NCBI GenBank assembly: GCA_021738385.1
Contig: JAIPCF010000002.1
Span: 21,360 to 85,359 of the forward strand
Source: Sulfuritalea sp.
GTDB taxonomy: Bacteria > Pseudomonadota > Gammaproteobacteria > Burkholderiales > Rhodocyclaceae
DNA length: 64,000 bases
Direction: 5' to 3'
The notes below the pieces were generated by a model, which was not told the origin of the DNA, made no database searches, and was given only the letters and a program-made list of their open reading frames with translations. The position numbers were made by a program, and so were the translations under genes. Position 1 is the stretch's first letter, and every line of letters starts with the position of its first letter. Below are positions 1-8,895 of this stretch, piece by piece.

Positions 1-207
1 GCGAAGGCCGCAGGTGTTGACTGTGCAACCACCAGTTCGGTCAGTGATATTCCTTACGAGGCGATCATCGCGGCGGCTGAAGCTGCCGGTGCCGATCTGA
101 TATTCATGGCCTCGCATGGTCGGCGCGGACTCAGCGGTCTCTTGCTTGGTTCCGAAACGCAAAAGGTTTTGACGCACTCCAAGATACCGGTACTGGTGTA
201 TCGCTGA
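1..207 (+). CDS. Universal stress protein (UspA family), C-terminal part
   Basis: The reading frame is open from the left window edge and ends at TGA 205-207, giving the last 68 residues of a UspA-domain protein. The segment SHGRRGLSGLLLGSETQKVL matches the Usp nucleotide-binding signature G-x2-G-x9-G-S, and the protein ends in the typical final strand (KIPVLVYR). Usp proteins are small cytoplasmic ATP-binding or dimerising stress proteins; the exact role cannot be read here. The start lies outside the window. It runs 25 bases ahead of a hemerythrin-domain gene on the same strand, so the two may be co-transcribed. Family assignment is firm, physiological role unknown. Confidence 0.9.
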   Translation, partial: AKAAGVDCATTSSVSDIPYEAIIAAAEAAGADLIFMASHGRRGLSGLLLGSETQKVLTHSKIPVLVYR

Positions 208-231
208 TCCGGGTCAGGCTCGGAGTAGCTC

Positions 232-822
232 ATGCTGAACGCGGCCTTGGCTATCATCCACGACGAGCACCGTTCCCTTGCCGCCGTGATTCACGGGCTG
301 AGATTTCTTGTTCACGGCTTAAGGGAGCGAAATGCAACGCCTGATTTCAAGCTGCTTTGGGCGATGATCTTCTATCTCGACGAGTTTCCCGAGAAACTGC
401 ATCACCCAAAAGAAAACGCCTATATTTTTTCCCGCTTGCGCCAGCGTACCCATGAAGCCGACTTGGTTGTGGCCGAACTCGAACAGCAGCACATCGAAGG
501 GGGGCGTCATGTACGCGAACTGGAGCGCGCGCTCGGGCACTACGAGGCGGGAATGCCCGAAGGGCTCAACCAGTTTTCTGTGGCAGTGGAAAAATTTGCA
601 GAAGAAACTTTGAAGCATATGGCACTTGAGGAAAATACCGTGATTCCCTTGGCCAAAAAATTTCTAACCCCAGAAGACTGGGTAGAGATCGCTCTCGCCT
701 TCGGTGAAAATGGCGATCCTCGATTCGATGCCGAGGCAGACCACGAGTTTCAGGACCTCTTCTCGCGGATCGTAAATTTGGCCCCACCACCCATAGGCGT
801 CGGCCCCTCCGCAACGATCTAA
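232..822 (+). CDS. Hemerythrin HHE-domain protein
   Basis: This 196-residue protein has the spaced His and Glu ligands of a hemerythrin HHE fold: HDEH near residue 11, HHPKEN near 58, QQH near 85, and H-M-A-L-E-E-N near 130. A four-helix bundle of this type binds a di-iron centre and usually senses or handles O2, NO or iron. It has no membrane segment, so it is probably cytoplasmic. The gene follows a universal stress protein on the same strand and converges on the cbb3-associated genes, with a palindromic terminator at its 3' end. A function in respiration or nitrosative stress is suggested by position only. Start ATG 232; no competing start is obvious. Confidence 0.85.
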   Translation: MLNAALAIIHDEHRSLAAVIHGLRFLVHGLRERNATPDFKLLWAMIFYLDEFPEKLHHPKENAYIFSRLRQRTHEADLVVAELEQQHIEGGRHVRELERALGHYEAGMPEGLNQFSVAVEKFAEETLKHMALEENTVIPLAKKFLTPEDWVEIALAFGENGDPRFDAEADHEFQDLFSRIVNLAPPPIGVGPSATI

Positions 823-827
823 ACCCC

Positions 828-853
828 AATCAGCCCACAATTGTGGGCTGATT
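828..853. terminator. Palindromic bidirectional terminator
   Basis: A perfect 26-base inverted repeat (AATCAGCCCAC, AATT loop, mirrored arm) lies between two convergent genes, six bases after the plus-strand stop and touching the minus-strand stop at 853-855. Position and symmetry suggest it ends transcription from both sides. The T-tract is short, so termination strength is uncertain. Confidence 0.6.
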
Positions 854-1125
854 CATTTCGGAGCACCATCTCCCGCCGGTGTGGTAACGCCCACCCCCTT
901 GTTCAGCTCTGCGGCGCCAAGCTGCAGAAACCAGGTCATTAAACTAGACGCGGCACAGGTTGCCCAAAAACCAAAGAATCCGATTGAATAAGTCGCAATT
1001 TTCGACAAATGCACCGGCTCACCGAACAGATACAACTCTTGGGGATCAACGATGGTGAAGAAAATGCCTTCAGCGATTCCGGCGACCAGAAACGAAGGCC
1101 ACAGCACCCACAAAATCCTTAGCAT
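853..1125 (-). CDS. Small two-helix membrane protein of the cbb3 region
   Basis: This 90-residue protein is largely hydrophobic, with one segment near residues 5-25 and a second near 45-70, and a polar C-terminal tail. I do not recognise a named family. The start at 1125 is supported by a strong ribosome site, AAGGAG, six bases ahead of ATG. It lies downstream of ccoG-ccoH on the same strand, separated by about 165 bases, so it may belong to the oxidase regulon or be an independent gene. A role in assembly or stability of the oxidase would be a guess from location. Confidence 0.6.
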   Translation of the reverse strand: MLRILWVLWPSFLVAGIAEGIFFTIVDPQELYLFGEPVHLSKIATYSIGFFGFWATCAASSLMTWFLQLGAAELNKGVGVTTPAGDGAPK

Positions 1126-1290
1126 CTCTCTCTCCTTGTCAGCTTGAACCGATTTTTCTTTTACGTGTGGCGCATACCCACCACACCCTTCTTTTCACAG
1201 AAGCCGTCAGTAGCCTGACGGGACAACCCGAAACGGTGTCAGTCAGGAATCTTCAAACTGCCATGCGCCAACGTTTAGACCGAATACTGT

Positions 1291-1833
1291 TCAGTGTCGA
1301 ATATCCTCCGGTACAGCGGACTCAGTAGTACCGATAAGCGTTTCACCATTGGCCGGCAGAATCACGTTCCCCATCAAGCGCCAGGTCTTGCGTTCATCTT
1401 CGAGCAACACCAGCCAGTGCCCGGCAGCCGGCAGGCGCACTTCGCCTGAATACCGATCGCCTTTACCTGCCAGCACCTTAGACTGATCCAAGCCAGCACG
1501 GGTTGGGTGCGAGATGGTCACAAGCATCGTGGGCGGCATCAGAAAGCTCTTGTCACCCGCCTTCAATTGAACCGACAGAGTGTCGCCGGTAATCCGCACA
1601 CCTGCCACCAGGCCCAATTTGGCCGCCAGTTCGCTACGGGCGATCGTCTGGTTGGCAGAAAGGCCTTTACGGTAATAGTCTTCCGTAACCAGACCGTCGT
1701 TGCTGATTACTGCGAGCCATGCGGTGTAAATCCCTGCAACTACCACAACGAAGGGGCCTGCTGCCAAGATCCATGGCCAAGGCTCTCGATACCAGGGGCG
1801 TAAATCGGCTGTGTTCACGGGCTTATCTTTCAT
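1291..1833 (-). CDS. ccoH: FixH/CcoH family cbb3 oxidase assembly protein
   Basis: This 180-residue protein has a short cytoplasmic N-terminus, one transmembrane segment (about residues 20-42, WPWILAAGPFVVVVAGIYTA) and a periplasmic beta-rich domain, which is the FixH layout. The DYYRKGL motif just after the membrane segment is characteristic of the family. CcoH associates with cbb3 oxidase during maturation. Its start codon overlaps the stop of ccoG by four bases (ATGA), so translation is probably coupled. Length matches typical FixH proteins, and no damage is seen. Confidence 0.88.
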   Translation of the reverse strand: MKDKPVNTADLRPWYREPWPWILAAGPFVVVVAGIYTAWLAVISNDGLVTEDYYRKGLSANQTIARSELAAKLGLVAGVRITGDTLSVQLKAGDKSFLMPPTMLVTISHPTRAGLDQSKVLAGKGDRYSGEVRLPAAGHWLVLLEDERKTWRLMGNVILPANGETLIGTTESAVPEDIRH

Positions 1834-3251
1834 GGTTGCAGAAAACTTGCTTTTTCGTGAACTGCCACTTTTGGGTCGGACAATGACTTCACGTCAAAAA
1901 ATATTTGATTTGCGCCTCTCTTGCCCGATCCCGGAGGTACTCGTACCTGCACGGTAACACTGCGAGCAGCGGCAGCTGGAACTTCAATAACGCGTTCGCC
2001 GACCATCTCAATTCCATCCAGACCGGACACACTCACCGAATAGCGCAGCGGCGCCTCGGATACATTGATGACGTGCAGTCGGTACAGATTTTCCACCAAC
2101 CCACCCTCGACCTCGCGTGCCAGCACTGCTCGGTCCCGGATAACGTCGACACGCAGAGTTGCCTTGGTGGCAATACCCCAGACGAAAGCCAGGCAAATTA
2201 CAGCGAGAATCGTTGAATAAATGATCACCCGGGGCCGAACGATGTGAGCAATGATTTCTTTCCAGCCCCAGTGAGACTCAATGGCATGTTCGGTGGAATA
2301 GCGAATCAGACCCTTCGGGTAGTCCATTTTCTCCATTACCTGATCACAGGCATCGATACAGGCGGCACAGCCGATACACTCGTATTGCAAACCGGCGCGG
2401 ATATCAATGCCTGTTGGGCAGACCTGCACACAGATTCCGCAGTCAACACAGTCGCCCTTGGAAATCGATTGTGGATCGACGCCCTTCTTGCGCGCTCCGC
2501 GTGGCTCGCCGCGCTCGTTGTCATAGGTAATGGTCAGCGTATCGGGATCGAACATCACACCCTGAAAACGGGCGTATGGGCACATGTGCTTGCATACCTG
2601 TTCCCGCATGTGGCCCGCAAACAAGTAGGTAAATGCGCCGTAGAAGAGCATCCAGAAAGTTTCCCACGGTCCCAGCGAAAAACTCCAGAGAGAACTCCAT
2701 ACGGTCTTGATCGGCGTGAAGTATCCGACAAATGTGAAGCCTGTCCAGAATGCCAGCAGTATCCACGCGCCATACTTGGCTGTACGCAATCCCAACTTGC
2801 GCGCACTCATGGGCGCCGCATCGAGCTTGATCCGAGCGTTGCGTTCGCCTTCGATCTTCTGCTCGATCCAGGTAAATATTTCTGTATATACCGTCTGCGG
2901 ACAAGCGTAGCCACACCACAGCCGCCCCCCGACCGCCGTGAAAAGGAATAGTGAATAGGCCGAGATGATCAACAGGATGGCCAGAAAAATCACATCCTGC
3001 GGCCAGAACACCAGCCCAAAGATGTAAAACTTGCGCTCGACCAGATCGAACAAAACAGCCTGCCTGCCGTTCCATGGCAGCCAGCACAATCCGTAGTATA
3101 CGAGCTGAGTGATCCAGACAAGTGCCCAGCGCCAAGTCGCAAAAACACCCGAGACGGCGCGCGGATGCACCTTCTTATGTACTTCGTAAAGGCTCTCCTC
3201 TACGAAATTAGGCCGACTCTCCTGCGGCGGCATTTGGGGATTGGATGCCAT
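1830..3251 (-). CDS. ccoG: CcoG/RdxA/FixG cupric reductase for cbb3 assembly
   Basis: CcoG is a membrane protein with two [4Fe-4S] clusters, reported to reduce Cu(II) to Cu(I) for cbb3 oxidase biogenesis. The 473-residue product shows the family N-terminus, several membrane helices, the CGYACPQTVYTE motif near residue 115, and a ferredoxin-like block CVDCGICVQVCP followed by CIGCAACIDACD near residues 270-305. A C-terminal Ig-like periplasmic domain follows another helix near 345. It is separated from ccoP by a terminator at about 3284-3318, so it probably has its own promoter, and it overlaps ccoH by four bases. Confidence 0.95.
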   Translation of the reverse strand: MASNPQMPPQESRPNFVEESLYEVHKKVHPRAVSGVFATWRWALVWITQLVYYGLCWLPWNGRQAVLFDLVERKFYIFGLVFWPQDVIFLAILLIISAYSLFLFTAVGGRLWCGYACPQTVYTEIFTWIEQKIEGERNARIKLDAAPMSARKLGLRTAKYGAWILLAFWTGFTFVGYFTPIKTVWSSLWSFSLGPWETFWMLFYGAFTYLFAGHMREQVCKHMCPYARFQGVMFDPDTLTITYDNERGEPRGARKKGVDPQSISKGDCVDCGICVQVCPTGIDIRAGLQYECIGCAACIDACDQVMEKMDYPKGLIRYSTEHAIESHWGWKEIIAHIVRPRVIIYSTILAVICLAFVWGIATKATLRVDVIRDRAVLAREVEGGLVENLYRLHVINVSEAPLRYSVSVSGLDGIEMVGERVIEVPAAAARSVTVQVRVPPGSGKRGANQIFFDVKSLSDPKVAVHEKASFLQP

Positions 3252-3283
3252 GATTATCGTATTACTATATTCTTATATGTCTG

Positions 3284-3318
3284 AACAAAAATTCCCCGAC
3301 TCCGTGGGAGCCGGGGAA
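3284..3318 (-). terminator. Rho-independent terminator after ccoP
   Basis: On the minus strand a hairpin of 12 base pairs (including one G-U) with a three-base loop spans 3318 to 3292 and is followed by a run of five T (3291-3287). It lies just after the ccoP stop and before ccoG, and should close the ccoNOQP transcript. Confidence 0.85.
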
Positions 3319-3329
3319 CTGAAGCCAGC

Positions 3330-4262
3330 TTACTGCTTTTTCTCGACAGCTGCAGGCGCGTCCTTGATACCTCCGCCAAGCCCATAGACATAGGCGGTCA
3401 GCAAATGCACCTTGGCATCTCCCAAGAATTCGCCAAACGCCGGCATACGGTTGGTGCGACCCTTGGTGATCGTCTCGGTGATGGATTCCTCTGAACTGCT
3501 GTAGAGCCAGATTTTGTCTGTCAGGTTAGGTGCCAGGCCAACTGTACCCTTTCCTTCTGGACCATGACAAGCACTGCAAGCCGCCGCAAACAGTTCTTTG
3601 CCGCGCTGAGCGCGTATCGAATCAGCAGCAAGGCCGGACAATGAGCGCACGTAATTGGCGAGATCCTTGATTTGATCCCCGTTCATGTCGGGCATGACTC
3701 CCTTGGCAGGCATCATTGCATCACGCCCCTGGGCAACCGATTCCTTGATCTGCTCCGGCGTGCCACCGAATAGCCAGTCGCCATCAGTTAGATTGGGGTA
3801 ACCGCGAGCACCCTTGGCATCCGATCCATGGCATTGCGAGCAGTAGGTCAGGAACAGGCGCTGGCCCATATCCCTGGCTTCGCTGCTGGCTGCGACAGTC
3901 ATGATGTCCTGACTCTGGAACTTCTTGAAAATTGGTCCGTATTGCTCCTCGGCCTTTTTCATTTCACCATCGTACTGACCAGCGGAAGACCAGTTGAACA
4001 CGCCCTGGAATGTGCCAAGACCCGGATACATCGCCAGATAAAACAGGGAAAATACGATGGTGATGTAAAACAACCAGCGCCACCAACTGGGCAGCGGATT
4101 GCTGTACTCCTGCAAATCCCCGTCCCATACATGCCCCGTCGTTTCGCCCTCGACATGCTTCGCCGAACTCTGCATCCAGAGCAGTACGCCGCAGCCCACA
4201 ACGCTGACGAGCACTATGCTTATTACATAATAGTTCCAGAAGCCGCTAACAAAATCACTCAT
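3330..4262 (-). CDS. ccoP: cbb3 cytochrome oxidase subunit III, dihaem cytochrome c
   Basis: CcoP carries electrons from cytochrome c to CcoO and CcoN in the cbb3 oxidase. The 310-residue protein has an N-terminal membrane helix (about residues 8-30), a second helix near 60-80, and two periplasmic cytochrome c domains with haem motifs CSQCH near residue 141 and CSACH near 231. Methionine ligands are plausible in the MMPAKG and RMPAFG segments. The two-helix N-terminus is usual for many proteobacterial CcoP. The start overlaps the ccoQ stop by four bases, and the gene is followed by a terminator. Confidence 0.96.
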   Translation of the reverse strand: MSDFVSGFWNYYVISIVLVSVVGCGVLLWMQSSAKHVEGETTGHVWDGDLQEYSNPLPSWWRWLFYITIVFSLFYLAMYPGLGTFQGVFNWSSAGQYDGEMKKAEEQYGPIFKKFQSQDIMTVAASSEARDMGQRLFLTYCSQCHGSDAKGARGYPNLTDGDWLFGGTPEQIKESVAQGRDAMMPAKGVMPDMNGDQIKDLANYVRSLSGLAADSIRAQRGKELFAAACSACHGPEGKGTVGLAPNLTDKIWLYSSSEESITETITKGRTNRMPAFGEFLGDAKVHLLTAYVYGLGGGIKDAPAAVEKKQ

Positions 4263-4453
4263 GATGATTTCCTTTCCTGATTCTTCGTAACCTGCGGCTC
4301 GGAAGGCACAAATTCGCTGTCATCGTCGAGTGGCAGCATGGCCGCTTGCTCGTATGTCGCCTTGCGCCGATCCGAATACGCCCACCAGACGATGCCAATA
4401 AAAGCGATGAACGCCAGCACCGTGAAGAGGGAACGCAGGTCGTTGATGTCCAC
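4259..4453 (-). CDS. ccoQ: cbb3 oxidase subunit CcoQ/FixQ
   Basis: This 64-residue subunit has a single N-terminal membrane helix (LFTVLAFIAFIGIVWWAYS) and a charged tail. CcoQ stabilises the interaction of CcoP with the CcoNO core. I chose a GTG start at 4453: the protein then begins at (V)DINDLRSLF as in the family, and GAGGTAG lies six bases upstream at the end of ccoO. A longer reading from an upstream ATG would overlap ccoO by 47 bases and adds an unlikely arginine-rich extension. The stop overlaps the ccoP start (ATGA). Confidence 0.85.
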   Translation of the reverse strand: MDINDLRSLFTVLAFIAFIGIVWWAYSDRRKATYEQAAMLPLDDDSEFVPSEPQVTKNQERKSS

Positions 4454-4457
4454 GTGC

Positions 4458-5069
4458 CTACCTCGTTTGCTTGAGCGCCGTGCCCATGCCCTGGAGATAA
4501 GCAATCAATGCGTCGAGTTCAGTCGCCCCTTCGATGGCCTTCTTCGCCCCGGCGATTTCGGCATCGGTATAAGGCACACCCACCATGCGCAACGCCTTCA
4601 TCTTGGCTTCGATGGCATCGTCCTTGAGCGGACGGTCCAGCCAATAGTAGGCGGGCATGTTCGACTCCGGCACCACGTCACGCGGATTCAACAAGTGAGT
4701 GCGGTGCCATTGATCGGAATAACGACCGCCGACACGCGCCAGATCCGGGCCGGTGCGCTTTGAACCCCACTGGAAAGGATGGTCATAAACAAACTCGCCC
4801 GCCACCGAGTAGTGGCCGTAGCGCTCAGTCTCGGCACGGAAGGGACGAATCATCTGTGAGTGACAGTTATAGCAACCTTCACGAATGTAGATGTCACGTC
4901 CCGACAAACGCAGGGGGTCGTATGGCTTGACCAGTTCGTTGGTCGGCGTGGTAGTGGACTTCTGGAAGAACAGCGGAACGATTTCGAGCAAACCGCCCAC
5001 ACTGATCGTGAGGATGGTCAAGACAATCATCAACCCCACGTTCCGTTCAATTTGGTCATGCGTCAACAT
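4458..5069 (-). CDS. ccoO: cbb3 cytochrome oxidase subunit II, monohaem
   Basis: CcoO is the membrane-anchored monohaem cytochrome c of cbb3 oxidase. The 203-residue product has an N-terminal membrane helix (about residues 10-32), the family motif [20 protein letters not shown] with the CxxCH haem site near residue 66, and a downstream SNMPAY segment that should supply the axial methionine. Length and motifs match the family. It sits 27 bases after ccoN and 4 bases before the ccoQ start, in the conserved N-O-Q-P order. Confidence 0.97.
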   Translation of the reverse strand: MLTHDQIERNVGLMIVLTILTISVGGLLEIVPLFFQKSTTTPTNELVKPYDPLRLSGRDIYIREGCYNCHSQMIRPFRAETERYGHYSVAGEFVYDHPFQWGSKRTGPDLARVGGRYSDQWHRTHLLNPRDVVPESNMPAYYWLDRPLKDDAIEAKMKALRMVGVPYTDAEIAGAKKAIEGATELDALIAYLQGMGTALKQTR

Positions 5070-5096
5070 GATGTATAGCTCCTTAATCTGTGCAGG

Positions 5097-6518
5097 TCAG
5101 TGGGCCGCCGCGGGTTCGAGAACCGGCGCGTCGACAGCTTTGCCACTCGCCATGGTCAGGAACATGTTATAGGCCATGATGAACATTCCCGAGAGGAACA
5201 GCAGGCCACCCAGCAGGCGAATGGTCCAGAACGGGTAGGTTGCCTTGACCGATTCAACGAAGGAATAGGTCAGCGTCCCGTCGGGGTTCGTCGCACGCCA
5301 CATCAAACCCTGCATAACACCGGCAATCCACATCGAGGCGATGTAAAGCACCACGCCGATGGTTGCCACCCAGAAGTGAATTTCGATCAACTTCTTCGAC
5401 GCCATCTCGGGCCGGCCGAACAAGCGCGGCAACAGGTAGTAGATCGAACCGATGGAAATCATCGCGACCCAGCCCAGTGCGCCGGAATGTACGTGGCCAA
5501 CCGTCCAGTCGGTGTAGTGAGACAGAGCATTCACAGTCTTGATCGACATCATCGGGCCCTCAAAAGTGGACATGCCGTAGAAGGACAGCGAAGTGATCAT
5601 GAACTTCAGAATCGGGTCATCGCGCAGTTTGTGCCAGGCGCCCGACAGGGTCATGATGCCGTTGATCATGCCTCCCCACGAAGGCGCCAGAAGAATCAGT
5701 GAAAAGATCATGCCGACACTTTGTGTCCAGTCAGGCAAGGCTGTGTAGTGCAAATGGTGCGGACCGGCCCACATGTAAGTGAAGATCAGGGCCCAGAAGT
5801 GCACCACTGAAAGCCGGTAGGAGTAGATCGGGCGACCGGCCTGTTTGGGCACGAAGTAGTACATCATGCCGAGAAAACCGGCGGTAAGAAAAAAGCCCAC
5901 GGCGTTATGGCCGTACCACCATTGCACCATCGCATCCTGCACCCCGGCGTAAGCGGAGTAGGACTTGAACAAGGTCACTGGCACCGCAGCGCTATTGACC
6001 AGATGCAGCACCGCGACGGTAAGAATGAATCCGCCGAAGAACCAGTTCGCGACATAGATGTGCGCTACCTTGCGCTTGACGATGGTGCCGAAGAACACCA
6101 CGGCGTAGGAAACCCACACCAGCGTGATCAGGATATCAATCGGCCATTCCAGCTCGGCGTATTCCTTACCGGAAGTCATGCCCAGCGGCAGCGAAACGGC
6201 GGCCAGCACAATCACCAGTTGCCAGCCCCAAAAAGTAAAGGCTGCCAGCGCTGGCGCAAACAGCGGCGCATGGCTGGTGCGCTGCACGGCAAAGTAAGAC
6301 GTGGCAAACAGGGCGCAGCCGCCAAAGGCGAAAATAACGGCGTTGGTGTGCAACGGACGCAAGCGTCCATAACTCAGCCACTCGTGAACATTCAAGTCCG
6401 GCCAGACCAGTTGGGCGGCAATAATGACGCCCACCAGCATACCTACGATGCCCCAAATTACGGTCATCACAGCGAACTGGCGCACGACTTTGTAGTTGTA
6501 AGTCGCTTGCGATTGCAT
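5097..6518 (-). CDS. ccoN: cbb3 cytochrome oxidase catalytic subunit I
   Basis: CcoN reduces O2 at a haem b3-CuB centre and pumps protons. The 473-residue protein is almost wholly membrane-spanning, with about twelve helices. Family signatures are visible, such as [14 protein letters not shown] near residue 53 (haem ligand region), [19 protein letters not shown] near 200 (CuB ligand histidine) and [10 protein letters not shown] near 345. It is the first gene of the ccoNOQP operon, and a perfect FNR-type site lies 106 bases upstream of the start. This suggests induction under low oxygen. Confidence 0.97.
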   Translation of the reverse strand: MQSQATYNYKVVRQFAVMTVIWGIVGMLVGVIIAAQLVWPDLNVHEWLSYGRLRPLHTNAVIFAFGGCALFATSYFAVQRTSHAPLFAPALAAFTFWGWQLVIVLAAVSLPLGMTSGKEYAELEWPIDILITLVWVSYAVVFFGTIVKRKVAHIYVANWFFGGFILTVAVLHLVNSAAVPVTLFKSYSAYAGVQDAMVQWWYGHNAVGFFLTAGFLGMMYYFVPKQAGRPIYSYRLSVVHFWALIFTYMWAGPHHLHYTALPDWTQSVGMIFSLILLAPSWGGMINGIMTLSGAWHKLRDDPILKFMITSLSFYGMSTFEGPMMSIKTVNALSHYTDWTVGHVHSGALGWVAMISIGSIYYLLPRLFGRPEMASKKLIEIHFWVATIGVVLYIASMWIAGVMQGLMWRATNPDGTLTYSFVESVKATYPFWTIRLLGGLLFLSGMFIMAYNMFLTMASGKAVDAPVLEPAAAH

Positions 6519-6623
6519 GATGGATTACCTCACTTAAACAAAAAGAAACAGGTCGCAATTCTGCGTTGACGCAGTGCAATAATGAAATTTTTCGGGAGCT
6601 TACACTTTAAATATTAGCGATAC

Positions 6624-6637
6624 TTGATATAGATCAA
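6624..6637 (-). promoter_or_regulatory. FNR/ANR box upstream of ccoNOQP
   Basis: TTGATATAGATCAA matches the FNR consensus TTGAT-N4-ATCAA at all ten fixed positions. Its centre lies 112 bases before the ccoN start codon. If it acts as a class II site at -41.5, transcription would begin near 6589, with an A/T-rich -10 region around 6598-6609. An FNR-type regulator gene is encoded about 800 bases upstream. Confidence 0.88.
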
Positions 6638-6727
6638 AATATATCGGACTTCAACAAAAACACCTTTGATCCGGGACTCCCGGCACACCAAAAAATTGAG
6701 CGAATTGCCCAATGTTAAAAAAATGAA

Positions 6728-7201
6728 TCAGCGGCTCCAAAATTTCCATGAGCGCTTTTTTTCTACGGTGGCTTCCTGCGTCGGCCAACGGGCTTCGATG
6801 CCACGGGACAGGAAATAGCCTCCGTACAGCTTGTCGCTTCCGAGAATATGCTTTGTCAGCCACGCCTTGAGAAAGTGAAGCAGTTCGAAACTGATCGCCG
6901 ACTGGCCGGCATCCAGCTTTTGCTGAAGATCGACCACCTGCCCGATCAGCGCCTCATGTTCTTGCCTATGGTTCTCGTGATCTGGATAGCCGAGGATACG
7001 CATCAGGCTTTCTTCAACGGCGAAGTGCACCCGCGTGTATTCAGCAAGCCGATCAAGAATGCTTCTGCACTCGGCGGAGCCCCTGTGATCGGAAATCGCT
7101 GAATGTAGATCATTGAGCAAACCAACCAGCACTTTGTGCTGTTCGTCTATTTCCTGAATGCCAAGACCTAGATCGTCAGACCAAGTGAACATCGCTTCCA
7201 T
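6728..7201 (-). CDS. Bacteriohemerythrin
   Basis: This 157-residue single-domain hemerythrin shows the classic ligand pattern: H in EIDEQHKVLV, H and E in HFAVEESLM, H-x3-H in HENHRQEH, and H in WLTKHILGSDK, with the terminal D of that motif. It should bind O2 at a di-iron site in the cytoplasm; such proteins deliver O2 to membrane enzymes or buffer it. I placed the start at 7201, where GGGAG precedes ATG; a start at 7234 has no ribosome site and adds eleven unusual residues. Lying directly upstream of ccoN, it could supply oxygen to the cbb3 oxidase, but this is inference. Confidence 0.88.
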   Translation of the reverse strand: MEAMFTWSDDLGLGIQEIDEQHKVLVGLLNDLHSAISDHRGSAECRSILDRLAEYTRVHFAVEESLMRILGYPDHENHRQEHEALIGQVVDLQQKLDAGQSAISFELLHFLKAWLTKHILGSDKLYGGYFLSRGIEARWPTQEATVEKKRSWKFWSR

Positions 7202-7414
7202 CACATGCTCCCGTAAGGATAATCGGATGCCCATATCTTATTATCGAATAGGGTCGCCTTGTGTTTGGGAATCATGATGTACGTCAACCTTTGTGTCCGC
7301 TGGGCTACGCTGCGAAGCAAATAAATGTGGACTGCGTCGAGAGTTGGAATTGTCATTCGAATCGAGGAAAAGCAGGTGCTGGCAATAAAATCGCCTGATG
7401 AATTGGGGGAGGCA

Positions 7415-8176
7415 TCATGCGGCGCTAAGTCGCGCTACTGCTTCCAGTTGCCGAAGATCGATTAGACAAACATCTCGCCGCTTTGTGGCAATAAGACCCG
7501 CGTCCTGGAATCGAGCCAGAATACGACAGACCGTTTCTTCCGCTATACCGAGATAGTTTCCGATGTCGCCCCGCGACATGCTCAAGTGAAATTGAGTCGC
7601 AGAATAGTTGCGCGCAGCGAAGCGTCTTGACAGTCCGATCAGATATTCAGCCAGGCGCTCTTCAGCGCTTCTTTTCCCAAGCAACAACATGAGTTCTTCG
7701 TCCCGGCATATCTGCCCGCTCATGATTTTTAACAGTTGATATTGAAGCGACGGAATCTTTTGCGCCAACTCTTCCATCCGCCAAACTTCGACGCAGCACA
7801 CCGAGGCTGTTTCAAGCGCCCGCGCCTCACTGTTATGGCGACCCGATGCCAGCGCACCCAGACCAAGCAGTTCGCCGGCAATATGAAAGCCGGTGATCTG
7901 CACCCGACCGTCCGCTGTACACACGTATGTTTTGACCGAGCCGCTTCGAATGGCATAGATGTAGTCGAACGAATCGCCAGGTCTGAAGAGAAGCTGCCCG
8001 CGTTTAAATGTTTCCTTGCGTTTGACCACGCTTTCCAGCAAAGACATATTCGCCGAATCCAGACCAAGGGGAAGGCAAAGCTGATAAACCCCGCATTGCG
8101 AGCATGCGATCGGCTCGCAATGATTCTCATGCATCGGCCTGAGTTGAGTAACTTTCGATACGGACGGAGATTTCAT
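7415..8176 (-). CDS. fnr: FNR/ANR-type oxygen-sensing regulator (Crp family)
   Basis: The 253-residue protein has an N-terminal cysteine set C-x4-CSQC-x5-C that matches the [4Fe-4S] ligands of FNR, and the fourth cysteine near residue 120 (ASVCC). A cyclic-nucleotide-like beta barrel, a dimer helix and a C-terminal helix-turn-helix (MSRGDIGNYLG, then EETVCRILARF) follow. In E. coli FNR the recognition helix reads E-T-I-S-R; here the serine is cysteine. The start at 8176 avoids overlap with the rrf2-type gene 19 bases upstream; ATG 8134 is an alternative. A matching DNA site precedes ccoN. Confidence 0.9.
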   Translation of the reverse strand: MKSPSVSKVTQLRPMHENHCEPIACSQCGVYQLCLPLGLDSANMSLLESVVKRKETFKRGQLLFRPGDSFDYIYAIRSGSVKTYVCTADGRVQITGFHIAGELLGLGALASGRHNSEARALETASVCCVEVWRMEELAQKIPSLQYQLLKIMSGQICRDEELMLLLGKRSAEERLAEYLIGLSRRFAARNYSATQFHLSMSRGDIGNYLGIAEETVCRILARFQDAGLIATKRRDVCLIDLRQLEAVARLSAA

Positions 8177-8195
8177 GACCCGGCGATTCGTTGGT

Positions 8196-8765
8196 CTAGT
8201 TTGAATGAGTCGCCCGGCTACCAGACATCCCACGGGTTCTGGCTTTTTGTGGCGCATTGCCCGCCGACTCGCGTACGAGGGTCTTTTTCACATCTATTTG
8301 AGTACCGGCTTTGGATTCAAGCGCCGCAAATGGAAGCTCCGTTAGCCGGTACTTCCCGCTTTGCACAGCTGCCGCCAGCTTGCCGAGCGTCTGCTGGTTG
8401 AGTAACTCGACGATCTTTGTCTTGATCGGTTTCCACTGATTGTGCATCGGGCAGGCCGTGTCATCGCCGCAGACCTTCAACCCGAGGACACAGTTTTCGG
8501 TCAGGCCCGGACCTTCGATCAGAGTAAGAATCTGCATCAGATCGATATTTTCCCCGCCATCGCTCAGGCATACACCGCCTTGCCTGCCACGCAGCGAAAC
8601 CACGAGTTTTGCCCGACCCAGGCTTTGCATAATTTTTGCAAGATAGGGCGGCGGTACGCTCAGACGCTCAGCAACCGTGCGAATCAATACCGGCACACCG
8701 CGCGGCTGCGTGGCAATGAAAATGAGGGATTGAATCGCATACTGGCTGGTGCGGGAGAGAATCAT
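8196..8765 (-). CDS. Rrf2-family transcriptional regulator
   Basis: This 189-residue protein has the winged-helix N-terminus of Rrf2 regulators (MILSRTSQYAIQSLIFIAT, then the GRQGGVCL wing near residue 62) and a cysteine set C-x7-C-x5-C around residues 92-106 (NCVLGLKVCGDDTACPMH). Three such cysteines in this region bind an iron-sulfur cluster in IscR and NsrR, so it probably senses Fe-S status, NO or O2. The C-terminal 40 residues are polar and low in pattern. It precedes fnr by 19 bases and probably forms an operon with it. Which ligand it senses cannot be told from sequence. Confidence 0.85.
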   Translation of the reverse strand: MILSRTSQYAIQSLIFIATQPRGVPVLIRTVAERLSVPPPYLAKIMQSLGRAKLVVSLRGRQGGVCLSDGGENIDLMQILTLIEGPGLTENCVLGLKVCGDDTACPMHNQWKPIKTKIVELLNQQTLGKLAAAVQSGKYRLTELPFAALESKAGTQIDVKKTLVRESAGNAPQKARTRGMSGSRATHSN

Positions 8766-8895
8766 CGTCGAAGCACTCCGATTTCGATATATAAAGATAT
8801 TCTTATCCTAATATACCTAAACCGGACTGCTGCGTAAAGATTGTCTCGCGGTCGAATGCGAATGCAGTCGAAACACCCGCCCCTCGGGATCCAAG

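Noticed and set aside
8766..8820. A/T-rich partial palindrome ahead of the Rrf2 gene as an Rrf2 operator
   Set aside because: Only TATT-N8-AATA is symmetric and it does not match a known IscR or NsrR site; too weak to call.
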